64,000 bases of DNA, from the NCBI RefSeq assembly GCF_000732605.1, contig NZ_JPME01000013.1:1-64000 (forward strand), given 5' to 3'. The notes below the pieces were generated by a model that saw only the letters and a list, made by a program, of their open reading frames with translations, ran no database searches and was not told where the DNA came from. The translations under genes and the position numbers were made by a program. Shown one piece after another: positions 1 to 9,654 of the stretch (its first letter is position 1; every line of letters starts with the position of its first letter). The DNA is from Lacrimispora celerecrescens. GTDB taxonomy: Bacteria > Bacillota > Clostridia > Lachnospirales > Lachnospiraceae.

Positions 1-19
1 CCGCAATACCACCAGCCAT
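1..19 (-). CDS. Possible start of a further downstream gene (cut by window edge)
   Basis: An ATG lies at 19-17 on the minus strand, one base after the stop codon of the dipeptide epimerase gene, and reads Met-Ala-Gly-Gly-Ile-Ala to the edge. The tight spacing is typical of the next gene in an operon. There is no clear ribosome binding site in the end of the preceding gene, and six codons are too few to identify a product, so this is a placement only. Confidence 0.3.
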
Positions 20-20
20 G

Positions 21-1091
21 TTATTTTAAACCGATAAACCCGAAGCCAGGTTCCTCCGGGAGCACCAGGGTCTTTGTACATTCTGTTCCAATTCCGCCCT
101 CAAAAGGCAGATTGGACAGGGAAAAAGTTGCATCCAGATCCGCTCTGGTTATGTTTCTTACCGCAGCCCCCAGACTGGCAGCGGCAGTAATGCCAATATT
201 TGTTTCCTCCGCCATGCAGCCCAGCATGCATTCGATACCTGCTGTCTCACAGATGGCGTTGATCTTTAATGCTTCCCGGATGCCGCCGCATTTCATCAAC
301 TTGATATTCAGCACATCAATGGCTCTCCGTTTAGCAAGCCGCAGGGCATCCTTTGCGTTAAAGCAGCTTTCGTCGGACATGATAAGGACTTTACTGTTTT
401 TCGTAACATATTCAAGGCCCTCGATATCCGCAGCCTTCACTGGCTGTTCCACCAGTTCGATATCATATTCATTCAGGCGTTCAATAATCTGAAGGGCTTC
501 CTTGGCCGACCATGCCTGATTGGCATCAATGCGGATCTTCACATCCGGCCCAACCGCTTCTCTGATCGCCTTGATCCTGGCTACATCCTCCTTAAGTCCT
601 GTGCCCACCTTAGTCTTAATGGTATCAAAACCATTTCTCACATGAGCTGCAGCCTTTTCCGCCATGATTTCGGGTCCATTGATTCCTACGGTAATGTCGG
701 TTTCTATTGTATTCGAATAGCCGCCCAGCAGCTTGTACACAGGAAGACCGGCCTTTTTTCCCAGGATATCATAGCAGGCAATATCAATGGCAGTCTTTCC
801 GCAGGGTGCATGGGCCGCAGCCCGGTCAAGAATCCAATAAACCTTTTCAATATCCGTAGGATCGGTTCCAAGAAGGGACTGTTCAAAATGCTTAATGCTT
901 TCCACAGTTCCCTCCAGATTTTCTCCTGTTATCAACACACCTGGAGCACCTTCTCCATAACCGCAAAGTCCTTCATCCGTTTCCACCTTTACTACCGCGC
1001 TTATGGCATGGGTAATGGTTCCCAGGGATATATGAAACGGTTCTTTTAATGGTACCTTTACTGTCTTTACATTAATACCTGTAATTTTCAT
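21..1091 (-). CDS. Dipeptide epimerase, enolase superfamily (L-Ala-D/L-Glu epimerase-like)
   Basis: Member of the mandelate racemase/muconate lactonizing enzyme group of the enolase superfamily, most like dipeptide epimerases that invert the second residue of dipeptides such as L-Ala-D-Glu. Residues (numbered from the alternative ATG at 1097): Lys-Thr-Lys catalytic pair at 161-163, metal ligands Asp191, Glu217 and Asp242, and the second catalytic Lys266 in NIKLMK; a DLD motif near 320 is also like dipeptide epimerases. About 356 residues, normal length. GGAGG lies 9 nt before the ATG at 1091 but only 3 nt before the ATG at 1097, so the former is preferred. It follows a peptide ABC transporter, which suggests use of imported peptides, perhaps murein-derived. 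Substrate is inferred. Confidence 0.85.
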   Translation of the reverse strand: MKITGINVKTVKVPLKEPFHISLGTITHAISAVVKVETDEGLCGYGEGAPGVLITGENLEGTVESIKHFEQSLLGTDPTDIEKVYWILDRAAAHAPCGKTAIDIACYDILGKKAGLPVYKLLGGYSNTIETDITVGINGPEIMAEKAAAHVRNGFDTIKTKVGTGLKEDVARIKAIREAVGPDVKIRIDANQAWSAKEALQIIERLNEYDIELVEQPVKAADIEGLEYVTKNSKVLIMSDESCFNAKDALRLAKRRAIDVLNIKLMKCGGIREALKINAICETAGIECMLGCMAEETNIGITAAASLGAAVRNITRADLDATFSLSNLPFEGGIGTECTKTLVLPEEPGFGFIGLK

Positions 1092-1117
1092 GTTCATAAA
1101 CCTCCGTATATACTTTG

Positions 1118-2113
1118 TTATTTATTCCATTCTCCTGCAAAATGACATGCGCAGCAGTGTCCGTTTCCGTAATCCTTCATCTCCGGTGCTTCCTTCCCGC
1201 AAATTTCCCTGGCCATAAAGCACCTGGTATGGAATACGCAGCCGGAAGGCGGATTTGCGGGGCTTGGCAGATCACCTTCCAGGATGATCTTCTCCCTCTT
1301 AGTATGACGGTCCGGCACCGGAATTGCCGATAACAATGCCTTTGTATAGGGATGGAGCGTGTTCTGGTACAAATCAGCTTTATCAGAAATCTCTACCACA
1401 TGTCCCAGGTACATGACAGCAACCCTGTCAGAAATGTGTTTAATGACGCTTAAATCATGGGAAATAAAAATATAAGCCATTCCCATCTGCTTTTGGAGCC
1501 TGCGCAAAAGATTAATTACCTGTGCCTGAATGGATACGTCAAGAGCAGATACCGGCTCATCGCACACCATAAGCTCCGGCCGCAGTACGATAGCTCTTGC
1601 AATGCCGATCCTCTGTCTCTGTCCTCCTGAAAATTCATGGGGATACCTATTATAATATTTTGTGTTAAGTCCCACGATTTCCATGGTTTCCAAAACTCTT
1701 TTTCGTATCTCTTCCCCGCTTGTTTTCCACTGGATTTCCAACGGCTCTGCTATGATATCACCGATGGTCATACGGGGATTTAAGGAGGCATAAGGGTCCT
1801 GGAAAATAATCTGCATTTTGCTTCTGCTCTTTCTCAGTTCCCCACTCCTCAGCTTCATAAAATCCTGGTCCTCAAAGACAATCTCACCCGCCGTAGGTTC
1901 GATCAGCCGAAGCACAGAACGTCCCATGGTGGACTTTCCGCAACCAGACTCCCCTACCACGCCCAGGGTTTCTCCGGGATACAATTGAAAACTTACATCA
2001 TCCACAGCTTTAATATACACCTTTTTCCCTGAGAAGGGGGAAGATTTTGCCGTAAACCATTTTTTTAAATGCTTCACCTCTAACAGAGGCTTTCTCGTCT
2101 CCTGGCTGTCCAT
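1118..2113 (-). CDS. oppF: Oligopeptide/dipeptide ABC transporter ATP-binding protein (OppF/DppF type)
   Basis: One of the two nucleotide-binding subunits that power a peptide importer; cytoplasmic, on the inner face of the membrane. Walker [10 protein letters not shown] at residues 54-62, Q-loop [10 protein letters not shown] near 104-113, signature FSGGQ at 161-165, Walker B with DEP at 185-187, and the cysteine-containing C-terminal extension (oligo_HPY type) found in Opp/Dpp ATPases. The start is taken at 2113 rather than the in-frame ATG at 2131, because the GGAGGAGG ribosome binding site lies between them and the ATG at 2113 overlaps the oppD stop by one base (TAATG), a sign of translational coupling. 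Exact peptide preference cannot be read from the ATPase. Confidence 0.93.
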   Translation of the reverse strand: MDSQETRKPLLEVKHLKKWFTAKSSPFSGKKVYIKAVDDVSFQLYPGETLGVVGESGCGKSTMGRSVLRLIEPTAGEIVFEDQDFMKLRSGELRKSRSKMQIIFQDPYASLNPRMTIGDIIAEPLEIQWKTSGEEIRKRVLETMEIVGLNTKYYNRYPHEFSGGQRQRIGIARAIVLRPELMVCDEPVSALDVSIQAQVINLLRRLQKQMGMAYIFISHDLSVIKHISDRVAVMYLGHVVEISDKADLYQNTLHPYTKALLSAIPVPDRHTKREKIILEGDLPSPANPPSGCVFHTRCFMAREICGKEAPEMKDYGNGHCCACHFAGEWNK

Positions 2114-3102
2114 TATACCTCCTCCTTCCATTGTGATTCATATTTAAAACATCGGATCTTCCTGCCGTCTTTTTCCGTAAGTTCCGGCATCCTTTCCCCG
2201 CATATGGGTTTTGCATATTCACACCTTGGACAAAAGGCGCAGCCTTTTGGCATTGAATCGTAGCTCGGAACCATGCCCTTTATGACAGGAAGCTCCTCCA
2301 CCTCACCATCCAGCCTGGGGATACAGTTCATAAGGCCTTCCGTATAGGGGTGCATGGGATGATCAAAGATTTCATCCGTGGTTCCCTGTTCCACGACCTT
2401 TCCCGCATACATGACCATGACATCATCTGCCACTTCGGCGATTACACCCAGGTCATGAGTGATCATCATGATGGAGGCGCCAGTCTTTTGCTTTAATTCA
2501 TTTATCAGATCCAAAATCTGTGCCTGAATCGTGACATCCAGAGCTGTCGTCGGCTCATCACAGATTAAAAGCTCCGGATTGCAGCAAAGAGCCATGGCAA
2601 TCATGACCCGCTGGCGCATGCCTCCGGAAAGCTGGTGAGGGTACTCATCGATCCGCTTTTCCGGTAAAGGAATCTTTACCATGCGAAGCATCTCTATGGC
2701 CTTTTCACGTGCCTGCTGCCTGGATATTCCCGCCTCATGAATGACCAGGGCTTCCATGATCTGCTGTCCTACGGTGAACACAGGATTTAGGGAGGTCATT
2801 GGCTCCTGAAAGATCATGGCAATCTTCCTCCCCCGGATCTTTCTCATCTCATCTGGGGATTTCTCTAAAAGGTTTTCTCCCCGGTAGATAATTTCCCCTC
2901 CTTCAATCCTTCCCGGAGGGGTCTCTAAAAGCTGCATAATGGAAAGGGAGGTAATGCTCTTTCCACATCCTGATTCCCCTACAACTCCCAGGGTTTTTCC
3001 CTGTTCTATGGAAAAGGAAACATCATTCACCGCCTTTACCACGCCTGCATCTGTATAGAAATACGTTTTTAAATTTTTAACTTCAATTAATTTATTATCC
3101 AT
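2113..3102 (-). CDS. oppD: Oligopeptide/dipeptide ABC transporter ATP-binding protein (OppD/DppD type)
   Basis: Second ATPase of the peptide importer, 329 residues. Walker A GESGCGKS at 43-50, Q-loop [10 protein letters not shown] at 99-108, signature LSGGM at 159-163, Walker B LLICDEP at 179-185, and a C-terminal region with a cysteine set ([14 protein letters not shown]) that in Opp/Dpp ATPases may hold an iron-sulfur cluster. An AGGAGG site precedes the ATG. It overlaps the oppF start by one base and follows oppC by 13 bp, so the five transporter genes form one operon in the order A-B-C-D-F. Confidence 0.93.
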   Translation of the reverse strand: MDNKLIEVKNLKTYFYTDAGVVKAVNDVSFSIEQGKTLGVVGESGCGKSITSLSIMQLLETPPGRIEGGEIIYRGENLLEKSPDEMRKIRGRKIAMIFQEPMTSLNPVFTVGQQIMEALVIHEAGISRQQAREKAIEMLRMVKIPLPEKRIDEYPHQLSGGMRQRVMIAMALCCNPELLICDEPTTALDVTIQAQILDLINELKQKTGASIMMITHDLGVIAEVADDVMVMYAGKVVEQGTTDEIFDHPMHPYTEGLMNCIPRLDGEVEELPVIKGMVPSYDSMPKGCAFCPRCEYAKPICGERMPELTEKDGRKIRCFKYESQWKEEV

Positions 3103-3115
3103 CGTTACCTCCTAA

Positions 3116-4027
3116 TCAGGCTCTAAGCTTGGGATCCAGGGCATCTCTAAGTCCATCTCCAAAGATATTAAATGCTACGACCGTCACCATAATGGCAATT
3201 CCTGGCACGATGCTGTACACCGGAAGGAAGCTGATAAAAGATTGGGCTGAACTGATCATGTTACCCCAGCTTGGAGTAGGCGGCTGGATACCAAGGCCAA
3301 GAAAGCTTAAGGAAGCCTCATACATGATGGCATTGGGGATTCCCAGGGTCACGAGCACAATCACCGTTGATAAGCAGTTGGGAATCAGGTGCTTTGTAAT
3401 GATCCGGAAGGAGGTTCCGCCGCTGGCCTTGCTGGCTTCCACATACTCCTTTTCCTTCAACTGCATGACAGAGCCTCGGATCAGTCGTGCGGTTCTCACC
3501 CAGGTTAGAAGGCCAAGTGCTATAAACAGGTTCTGAAGGCCCTGACCCATAAAGGTCATAATCGCCATGGCAAAGAGAAGATCCGGAAACGCAGCAAAAA
3601 TCTCCATGATACGGGATATCAGGGTATCCACCGCACCTCCGAAATAACCTGCAATGGCTCCAAGCGTGATTCCGATAACAGATGCAAGGATCTGAGCCAG
3701 AATTCCAATGCTTAAGGATACCCTGGTTCCATAGATCAGACGGGATAAAATATCTCTTCCATATTCATCCGCACCCAGAAGATGCTTGGATGAGGGCGGT
3801 GCCAGAACCGAGGCATAATCCTGGTAAGTTGGATCATAAGGACTTACAACAGGCGCAAACAGGGCCAGTAAAACCAGGAAAAGGATCACTCCCAGGCAGA
3901 ATAAGGCCGCCTTATTCTTTTTAAGCCTCTTAAAGCTGTCCTTATAATAGCTGGAATATTCCATCTCACCATTCAGGAGCTGTTCTTCAAATTTCTTCTG
4001 CTTTGTAAAAATACTTAATATCTTCAT
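3116..4027 (-). CDS. oppC: Peptide ABC transporter permease (OppC/DppC type)
   Basis: Membrane subunit of the peptide importer, 303 residues. A charged N-terminus of about 35 residues precedes the first membrane helix (AALFCLGVILFLVLLALFAP). The OppC/DppC N-terminal motif DPTYQDYASVLAPPSSKHLLG follows, then five further helices and the EAA-type loop (EYVEASKASGG, near 195-205) that docks onto the ATPases. Its ATG overlaps the oppB stop (TGATG). Pairs with OppB to form the channel. Confidence 0.93.
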   Translation of the reverse strand: MKILSIFTKQKKFEEQLLNGEMEYSSYYKDSFKRLKKNKAALFCLGVILFLVLLALFAPVVSPYDPTYQDYASVLAPPSSKHLLGADEYGRDILSRLIYGTRVSLSIGILAQILASVIGITLGAIAGYFGGAVDTLISRIMEIFAAFPDLLFAMAIMTFMGQGLQNLFIALGLLTWVRTARLIRGSVMQLKEKEYVEASKASGGTSFRIITKHLIPNCLSTVIVLVTLGIPNAIMYEASLSFLGLGIQPPTPSWGNMISSAQSFISFLPVYSIVPGIAIMVTVVAFNIFGDGLRDALDPKLRA

Positions 4028-4959
4028 CAGTTCGCTCCTTTCCCGTAGCGGATTCTTGGATCAATAAATGCATAAGAAATATCCACCAGCAGATTTACGA
4101 TTACAAATACGAATGCAATATACATCACGGTCCCTTCCAAAAGCGGCAGGTCACGGTTTGACATGGAATCTACCGCCAGCTTCCCGATTCCGGGTATGGA
4201 AAAAACCCTTTCAATTAACATAGAGCCTGTCAGCATGTTTCCAAGCTCTGTACCAACCAGCGTGATGATAGGAATCATGGCATTTTTCAGGGCATGCTTC
4301 ATAATGACCAGACCTTCCTTTACTCCCTTTGCCCTTGCGGTTCTGATATAATCCTGCTTGATCACGTCAAGCATGCTGGTACGGGTGATACGTGCGATGC
4401 TTCCTGCATAGCGCGTGCCCAGTGCAATACTTGGAAGGATAAAAAATACAGGTCCCTCAAAACCGGAGATGGGAAGTAAGTCCAGCTTCAGCCCGAAAAT
4501 GATCTGAAGAATGATGGCTATCCAGAATGACGGTGCAGACACTCCGACAATGGAAATGGTCATGAGCACCGAATCGATCCATTTACCCCGGTTAATTGCA
4601 GCGGCCATACCACAGGCCACCCCAAGGACGACAGCAAATAAAAAGGACATGGAGGCCAGCTTTACAGTTACCATAAAGCAGCGCACCAGGGCCGTTATCA
4701 CTACCTCTTTTGTAAAATAAGACTTGCCAAAATCCAGATGGATGGCACCCTTTAAAAAATTCAAATATTGCTGGGGCAGGGACACATCAAGCCCAAGCTC
4801 ATGACGTACCCTGGCAATGGTCTGCGCATCTGCCCGCTTTTCAAGCATTAACTCCACAGGGTCTCCCGGTACGACCTGGAGAAGAATAAAAGTAATAAGA
4901 CTTATCCCAAACAATACTAACAGCGTCTGGAACAGTCTTTTTGAAATATATTGAAACAT
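4027..4959 (-). CDS. oppB: Peptide ABC transporter permease (OppB/DppB type)
   Basis: Membrane subunit, 310 residues, starting with the family pattern of an N-terminal helix (LFQTLLVLFGISLITFILLQ) followed by VVPGDPVE. The ATPase-docking loop DYIRTARAKGVKEG lies near residues 199-212. The ribosome binding site AAGGGGAA falls immediately after a terminator hairpin that separates it from oppA, so a fraction of transcripts from the oppA promoter should read on into this gene. Confidence 0.93.
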   Translation of the reverse strand: MFQYISKRLFQTLLVLFGISLITFILLQVVPGDPVELMLEKRADAQTIARVRHELGLDVSLPQQYLNFLKGAIHLDFGKSYFTKEVVITALVRCFMVTVKLASMSFLFAVVLGVACGMAAAINRGKWIDSVLMTISIVGVSAPSFWIAIILQIIFGLKLDLLPISGFEGPVFFILPSIALGTRYAGSIARITRTSMLDVIKQDYIRTARAKGVKEGLVIMKHALKNAMIPIITLVGTELGNMLTGSMLIERVFSIPGIGKLAVDSMSNRDLPLLEGTVMYIAFVFVIVNLLVDISYAFIDPRIRYGKGAN

Positions 4960-4977
4960 ATGGTTCCCCTTTTTCTT

Positions 4978-5006
4978 ATAAAAAGGGAGTGGAAAACCAC
5001 TCCCTT
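4978..5006 (-). terminator. Intrinsic terminator between oppA and oppB
   Basis: Ten-base-pair perfect stem AAGGGAGTGG / CCACTCCCTT with a four-base loop, followed on the minus strand by a T-run (TTTTTAT). It sits 21 bp after the oppA stop and before the oppB ribosome binding site. This arrangement usually gives partial termination, so more binding protein than permease is made. Confidence 0.85.
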
Positions 5007-5027
5007 AGGTCACGTACTCCAATTGCA

Positions 5028-6656
5028 TTATTGTTGGAAATCAGCGTTTGCGTAAAAGTTCCGGAATGTTGAATCCATGACAAGTCCTGTAATCTTTGGG
5101 TTTAAAAGATAACATTTAGATTCATTGTAAATAGGTGCAATTGCATAATCCTCTCTTGAAAGAATGTGTTCAGCCTTTACATAAATTTCCTGGCGCTCTG
5201 CTTCATCCGAGGTCTGCACACCAGCTTCCATCAGCTTCTTAAATTCCTCATTATGCCAGAAGCTTGAAGAGCGGTCTGTGCGGGAATCACTCACCGGATA
5301 CAGCATACTGTCCGGATCGTTGTAATCCACATACCAGTTGCCCACTCCGGCATCTACGCCGCCGGATTTTCTCATATCAGACCATGCCGCTGAATCAACC
5401 TGTTCAATCGTAACGTTAATGCCTGCTGCCTTAGCCTGCTCCTGGAATGCGGTGGCAATTGGGATAGAGGTGGCATATTTTGTGTTTACCGTAAGCCGGA
5501 GGTCATATCCATTTGCATATCCTGCCTCTGCAAGAAGAGCCTTTGCGCCCTCTGGATCGTAAGCAAATTCCTCCAGGGAATCATCATGTCCGATGATGCC
5601 GGCCGGAATAAAGGAGCTTGAAGGCTTTGCAGTGCCGTGGAAAATACTCTCACAAATCGCCTGTCTGTTGATGGACATGGAAATGGCCTGTCTTATTTTA
5701 GGATCGGAAACAGACTTAACATTAAAGGTCATGTAATATCCGCCGATCGGCTGGAACATATGCATCTGATCTTTTAATTTTGGATCTGCCTGATAAACCG
5801 GATACATGTTTGTCTCCACATCCACGTAATCGATATTTCCCTTCTGGTATTCCAGAACCTGAGTATTGGCATCCTCAATGAACTTATAGCTTACACCGTC
5901 AAGCTTAGGGACATTGCCGTAGTAGCCGTCAAATTTTGAAATCTCCACGCCCACGCCCGGGGTATAGCTGTCAAACTTAAATGGGCCGGTACCGATCAGT
6001 TCTGTCTTTCCCCAGTTATCCCCTGCCGCTTCACAGGCCTCTGCAGGATATATCCCACAGTATGGAGTGGATAAAACAGAAACAAACGGAGTATAGACCT
6101 CTGACAACGTAATGGTAAAATGAGTATCATCAATGACTTTGATTCCGGTCAGTTCATTGGCAGAACCGTCTGCCAGGGCTTCATAGCCTTCCACCTTTTC
6201 CAAAAGGCTTCCCATGCTCTGCTTTTTTACAACCCTTTCAAGAGAGTACTTCACATCAGAGCTTTTTAAAGTCTCCCCGTTATGGAATTTCACTCCGTCG
6301 ATCAGTTCAAAGGAATAGGTAAGCATATCATCGGACAGCTCCGGCTCCTTAGCCAAAAGCGTTGGAACCACCTTTCCTCCGTCCTGGGTCGTAAGAAGGG
6401 ATTCCACCACATTATCCGTAACCTTCATGATCAGGCTGTATGTATATTGCTGCATATCATATGCAACCTGGGGATCCACTGCCGCTACACGGAGGATCTT
6501 TGCTCCTGTGTTTTCAGCCGCTGCATCGGAGCCTGCCGCAGCCGTTGTTTCAGATGTTGTTGGGGAAGGGCCTGAAGAACTGCCGCAGGCGGATAATGCA
6601 GCCGCCATAGAAACAGCCAAACCCAGCGAAATAAGTTTTTTGATGGTTTTTTTCAT
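5028..6656 (-). CDS. oppA: Peptide ABC transporter substrate-binding lipoprotein (family 5)
   Basis: Extracytoplasmic solute-binding protein of family 5 (OppA/DppA), 542 residues. The N-terminus is a lipoprotein signal with lipobox LSAC, acylated Cys24, followed by a Ser/Thr/Ala-rich linker to about residue 50. Family 5 features include the segment TYSFELIDGVKFHNGETLKSSDV near 115-135 and the TGPFKFDSY segment. It is the first gene of the operon, with a promoter about 60 bp upstream and AGGAGAGG as ribosome binding site. Downstream coupling to a dipeptide epimerase suggests peptides rather than nickel or sugars as ligand; this is inference. Confidence 0.92.
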   Translation of the reverse strand: MKKTIKKLISLGLAVSMAAALSACGSSSGPSPTTSETTAAAGSDAAAENTGAKILRVAAVDPQVAYDMQQYTYSLIMKVTDNVVESLLTTQDGGKVVPTLLAKEPELSDDMLTYSFELIDGVKFHNGETLKSSDVKYSLERVVKKQSMGSLLEKVEGYEALADGSANELTGIKVIDDTHFTITLSEVYTPFVSVLSTPYCGIYPAEACEAAGDNWGKTELIGTGPFKFDSYTPGVGVEISKFDGYYGNVPKLDGVSYKFIEDANTQVLEYQKGNIDYVDVETNMYPVYQADPKLKDQMHMFQPIGGYYMTFNVKSVSDPKIRQAISMSINRQAICESIFHGTAKPSSSFIPAGIIGHDDSLEEFAYDPEGAKALLAEAGYANGYDLRLTVNTKYATSIPIATAFQEQAKAAGINVTIEQVDSAAWSDMRKSGGVDAGVGNWYVDYNDPDSMLYPVSDSRTDRSSSFWHNEEFKKLMEAGVQTSDEAERQEIYVKAEHILSREDYAIAPIYNESKCYLLNPKITGLVMDSTFRNFYANADFQQ

Positions 6657-6714
6657 AATTCCTCTCCTCTTAAAGTGTATAATTATGTATCATTCTGCAT
6701 GAAGTGCTTTCTTC

Positions 6715-6743
6715 AGTTTACTGACGCCACATGTATTTGTCAA
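6715..6743 (-). promoter_or_regulatory. Sigma-A type promoter of the peptide transporter operon
   Basis: TTGACA (-35, at 6743-6738) and TAAACT (-10, at 6720-6715) are separated by exactly 17 bp on the minus strand. The start of transcription would fall near 6708, giving a leader of about 50 nt before oppA. Confidence 0.75.
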
Positions 6744-6836
6744 TATTCTGCGGTATGCCAATAATGTATAATTATAATTCCTTAGTGTTATACCTATGCA
6801 AAAAGCCGGCTTATATCTTCCTATAACATAAGAAAA

Positions 6837-6880
6837 GGCCGTTGCCTTCTCCCCGATTCCTCAGTGACAAAGCAGCGGCC
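6837..6880 (-). terminator. Intrinsic terminator after secDF
   Basis: Inverted repeat GGCCGCTGC / GCAACGGCC (one mismatch) around a loop of about 26 nt, followed by TTTTCTTAT on the minus strand, starting 24 bp after the secDF stop. Confidence 0.75.
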
Positions 6881-6903
6881 CTTACAGGCTTAATAATCGC
6901 TTT

Positions 6904-9075
6904 TTACTTTTTAACTATTACTTTTTTCTTTTCCCACATAGCCCAGAGCGTACCTGCCACGCAAATGGAGGAGTAGCATCCGGTAATGATACCAAAGAAC
7001 ATCGGAAGTGAGAACTCTAAAATAGATCCGATTTGGAAGTAAACTGAAGCTGCCAGAATGATCAGCACGCAGATACCCGTTGTACAGGACGTATTGATGG
7101 ATCTTCCAAGGGTTTGGGTTGTACTGATATTTACCAGCTCGTCCACCGGCATTTTCGAATCCTTCTTTCTGTTTTCACGGATCCGGTCATAGATAACGAT
7201 GGTATCATTGATGGAATAACCAATGATCGTTAGGACTACCGCCACAAAGGCATCGTTTAACGGAATCTGGAACAACACGAATACAAAGAACACCACAACA
7301 ACATCATGGACCAGTGCAATCATTGCAGTAACTCCAGCCGGAAGACCGGATATAGAAGAGAACCGGATCCAAACATATACAACAATGAAAAGCAGAGACA
7401 GTAAAATGGCTACCACTGCGTTCTTCATTGCCTTTGCTCCGATATAAGGCTCAACTACATAGGTCTCAGACAGCTTTGCATCTACCTTTTCGGAGGTACT
7501 GTTGATGGCATCCGTTACCTTTTTCTGGTCTTCCGGAGACATACCCGAATTGCCAGCAAGTGTAACGGAAAGTCTCTTAAGTCCGGTCATGTTGTCTTCC
7601 TTGATCTGAACCGTCACAGGCCGGTTTGTTTCCCTTTCAATAGCAGCCTGAATCTTACCTGTATCCGCTTCGTCTGATACGGAATAGCTTAATACCGCAC
7701 CTCCGGTAAACTGGGTATCCAGCTTTACTCCAAAAATGAAGCAGCCTACAATTCCGGAAAGGATCACCACTCCGGAGATAATTCCAAATATATACTTCTT
7801 CTGATAGAACGGTATAATTTTTTTATCTTTTCTGATCCGGAACCATTTCGCATCATTCCATGGAGCATTCTGAATCATGGATAATAAAAGATGCTTAGAA
7901 ACGGAAACCCCCACTAAGAGATTCACGATCATACCGATCAATAACGTGTAACCAAAGCTCAGCATGGTGCCTGAACCTAAAAACATCAGGATGATTGCAA
8001 CAATGGCTGTTGTTACATTACCATCTAGAACAGATGAGAAAGCATTTTTATATCCGGCCAATACTGCACCTTTCACAGAAATACCCTTTTTAAGCTCATC
8101 CGAAATTCGCTCTGAAATAATGATATTCGTATCCACTGCCATACCTATGGTCAGGATAATACCGGCAATACCTGGAAGGGTAAGGGTATACTGCGGAATA
8201 GAGACGGCAAGCATCTGCAGAACTGTCTGCAACACCAGAGTAACACAGGCAACAGCGCCTGGCAGCTTGTAAAATACCAGCATGAATAAGCAGATCACTA
8301 AAAATGCAGCAATTCCTGCATACACCATAATTGATAAAGCATTGTTACCAAGAGAAGGGCTTATGGTGGAGAAATTGGTGGTCTTAAGGGAAAATGGCAG
8401 AGATCCTGCATTGATCTTTTCAGCCAGGTTCTTTGCATCATCATAATCCTGCATTCCTGTAATAACTGCCTGACCGCCTGAAATCTTAGTCTGTACGGTC
8501 GGGCTTGAGATCAGATCCTGATCCATGTAAATGCTCATCCGTTTTCCGATCAACTTTCCAGTCGCTTCTTCAAACAGCCTGGAGCCTTCTGCGTTAAAGC
8601 TAAGAGCTACCTGATAGCTCTTGATCCCGTTGTTATTTGCGGTCTCAGGGGCTGCGCTCTGTACATCTTTTCCCTGGATCAGCACATTACCATCAGGATC
8701 GCGGAATGTAAGCTCAGCCATTTCTCCTAATTCTGCAATGGCTTCTTCCGGATTAAAATTGGTCTCTCCGGATTTCCATGGGAAGCGGACGATGATATAT
8801 CCACCGTTTTTATCCACGGTAACCTCACGGTCAACGATATTCTGGTTATCCATACGGGTCTCTATGACCTGTCTGGCTGTATCAAGTTCCTTTTCTGATG
8901 GGGTGCGGTCAAGACCCTGGGGCTCAAATACTGCCTCCACTCCTCCGCGGATGTCGATGCCGTAGCGCATTTCACGTACGCCCTTAATACTGCTTCCGGC
9001 CCCGAATGCCGCAACATAAATGAGAGCCGCAATTACTATTAATATTGCAGCAAGCATTTTCTTACCTGGCTTCAT
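6904..9075 (-). CDS. secDF: Protein translocase subunits SecD and SecF, fused (SecDF)
   Basis: Accessory membrane motor of the Sec translocon, using ion flow to pull exported proteins outward. The 723-residue product joins SecD (about 1-410) and SecF (about 425-723). The SecD half has one N-terminal helix, the first periplasmic region with MRYGIDIRGGVEAVF, and a five-helix block with GMAVDTNIIISERI. The SecF half has its own first helix, the FTGG motif (DTQFTGGAVL), and GYSINDTIVIYDRIRE. The fused form is common in Firmicutes. It follows a small membrane protein gene by 26 bp and ends in an intrinsic terminator. Confidence 0.95.
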   Translation of the reverse strand: MKPGKKMLAAILIVIAALIYVAAFGAGSSIKGVREMRYGIDIRGGVEAVFEPQGLDRTPSEKELDTARQVIETRMDNQNIVDREVTVDKNGGYIIVRFPWKSGETNFNPEEAIAELGEMAELTFRDPDGNVLIQGKDVQSAAPETANNNGIKSYQVALSFNAEGSRLFEEATGKLIGKRMSIYMDQDLISSPTVQTKISGGQAVITGMQDYDDAKNLAEKINAGSLPFSLKTTNFSTISPSLGNNALSIMVYAGIAAFLVICLFMLVFYKLPGAVACVTLVLQTVLQMLAVSIPQYTLTLPGIAGIILTIGMAVDTNIIISERISDELKKGISVKGAVLAGYKNAFSSVLDGNVTTAIVAIILMFLGSGTMLSFGYTLLIGMIVNLLVGVSVSKHLLLSMIQNAPWNDAKWFRIRKDKKIIPFYQKKYIFGIISGVVILSGIVGCFIFGVKLDTQFTGGAVLSYSVSDEADTGKIQAAIERETNRPVTVQIKEDNMTGLKRLSVTLAGNSGMSPEDQKKVTDAINSTSEKVDAKLSETYVVEPYIGAKAMKNAVVAILLSLLFIVVYVWIRFSSISGLPAGVTAMIALVHDVVVVFFVFVLFQIPLNDAFVAVVLTIIGYSINDTIVIYDRIRENRKKDSKMPVDELVNISTTQTLGRSINTSCTTGICVLIILAASVYFQIGSILEFSLPMFFGIITGCYSSICVAGTLWAMWEKKKVIVKK

Positions 9076-9101
9076 AGGTTATCCTCTTTTCTTATTAATA
9101 T

Positions 9102-9521
9102 TTAAATACTTTTTAAAATTCCTGTCCTTACTCCTTTCTCACCATCCGAATCATGGATGTACCTGATCAGATATTTTCTGCCAGTATACCCTTCCTTCAT
9201 CAACATGGTTCGTTCCGACCATAAAATAAGCGGGACAAACAGGAAAAATCCCCTGACCGCCAAATACTTTAATGGTGAGATCCCGATTAAGTACCTGCTC
9301 CAGGCATCAACCAAAGTTTCACCTGCAGCCTCTTCCTCTAAGGCTCCCGGAAATTCAGCAAACGCATCTTTCTTTTTCGGATGAGCATATCCCTTTTGCA
9401 GGGCTTGTCCAGGAATCCAGTCCATGCCCAGCACATTCAGTTCTCCAAAAAATAAGGCAATACAACATAATAGTGCCAGTATCCGGCTGACAGACCTGGT
9501 TTTCTTTACCTGGTATTTCAA
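9102..9521 (-). CDS. Small membrane protein of unknown function upstream of secDF
   Basis: 139 residues with two likely membrane segments (about 14-33, ILALLCCIALFFGELNVLG, and 85-101, YLAVRGFFLFVPLILW). The region between them (about 45-80) is acidic and probably lies outside the cell. The gene starts with TTG; AGGAGG lies 7 nt upstream and supports this start. It is 26 bp upstream of secDF in the same direction, so it is probably co-transcribed. I do not recognise the family; the position next to secDF hints at an envelope role but does not prove one. Confidence 0.65.
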   Translation of the reverse strand: MKYQVKKTRSVSRILALLCCIALFFGELNVLGMDWIPGQALQKGYAHPKKKDAFAEFPGALEEEAAGETLVDAWSRYLIGISPLKYLAVRGFFLFVPLILWSERTMLMKEGYTGRKYLIRYIHDSDGEKGVRTGILKSI

Positions 9522-9654
9522 TGGTGCTCCTCCTGCGGCAGCCGCATGATAAAAAACGTAATAATCGGATGATATCCTGTTGCATTGTACTACAATTTGT
9601 TACGAAACACAACCCTGGTCTTATGGAAAATGCCATATTCATGGTGTGGTTTGT

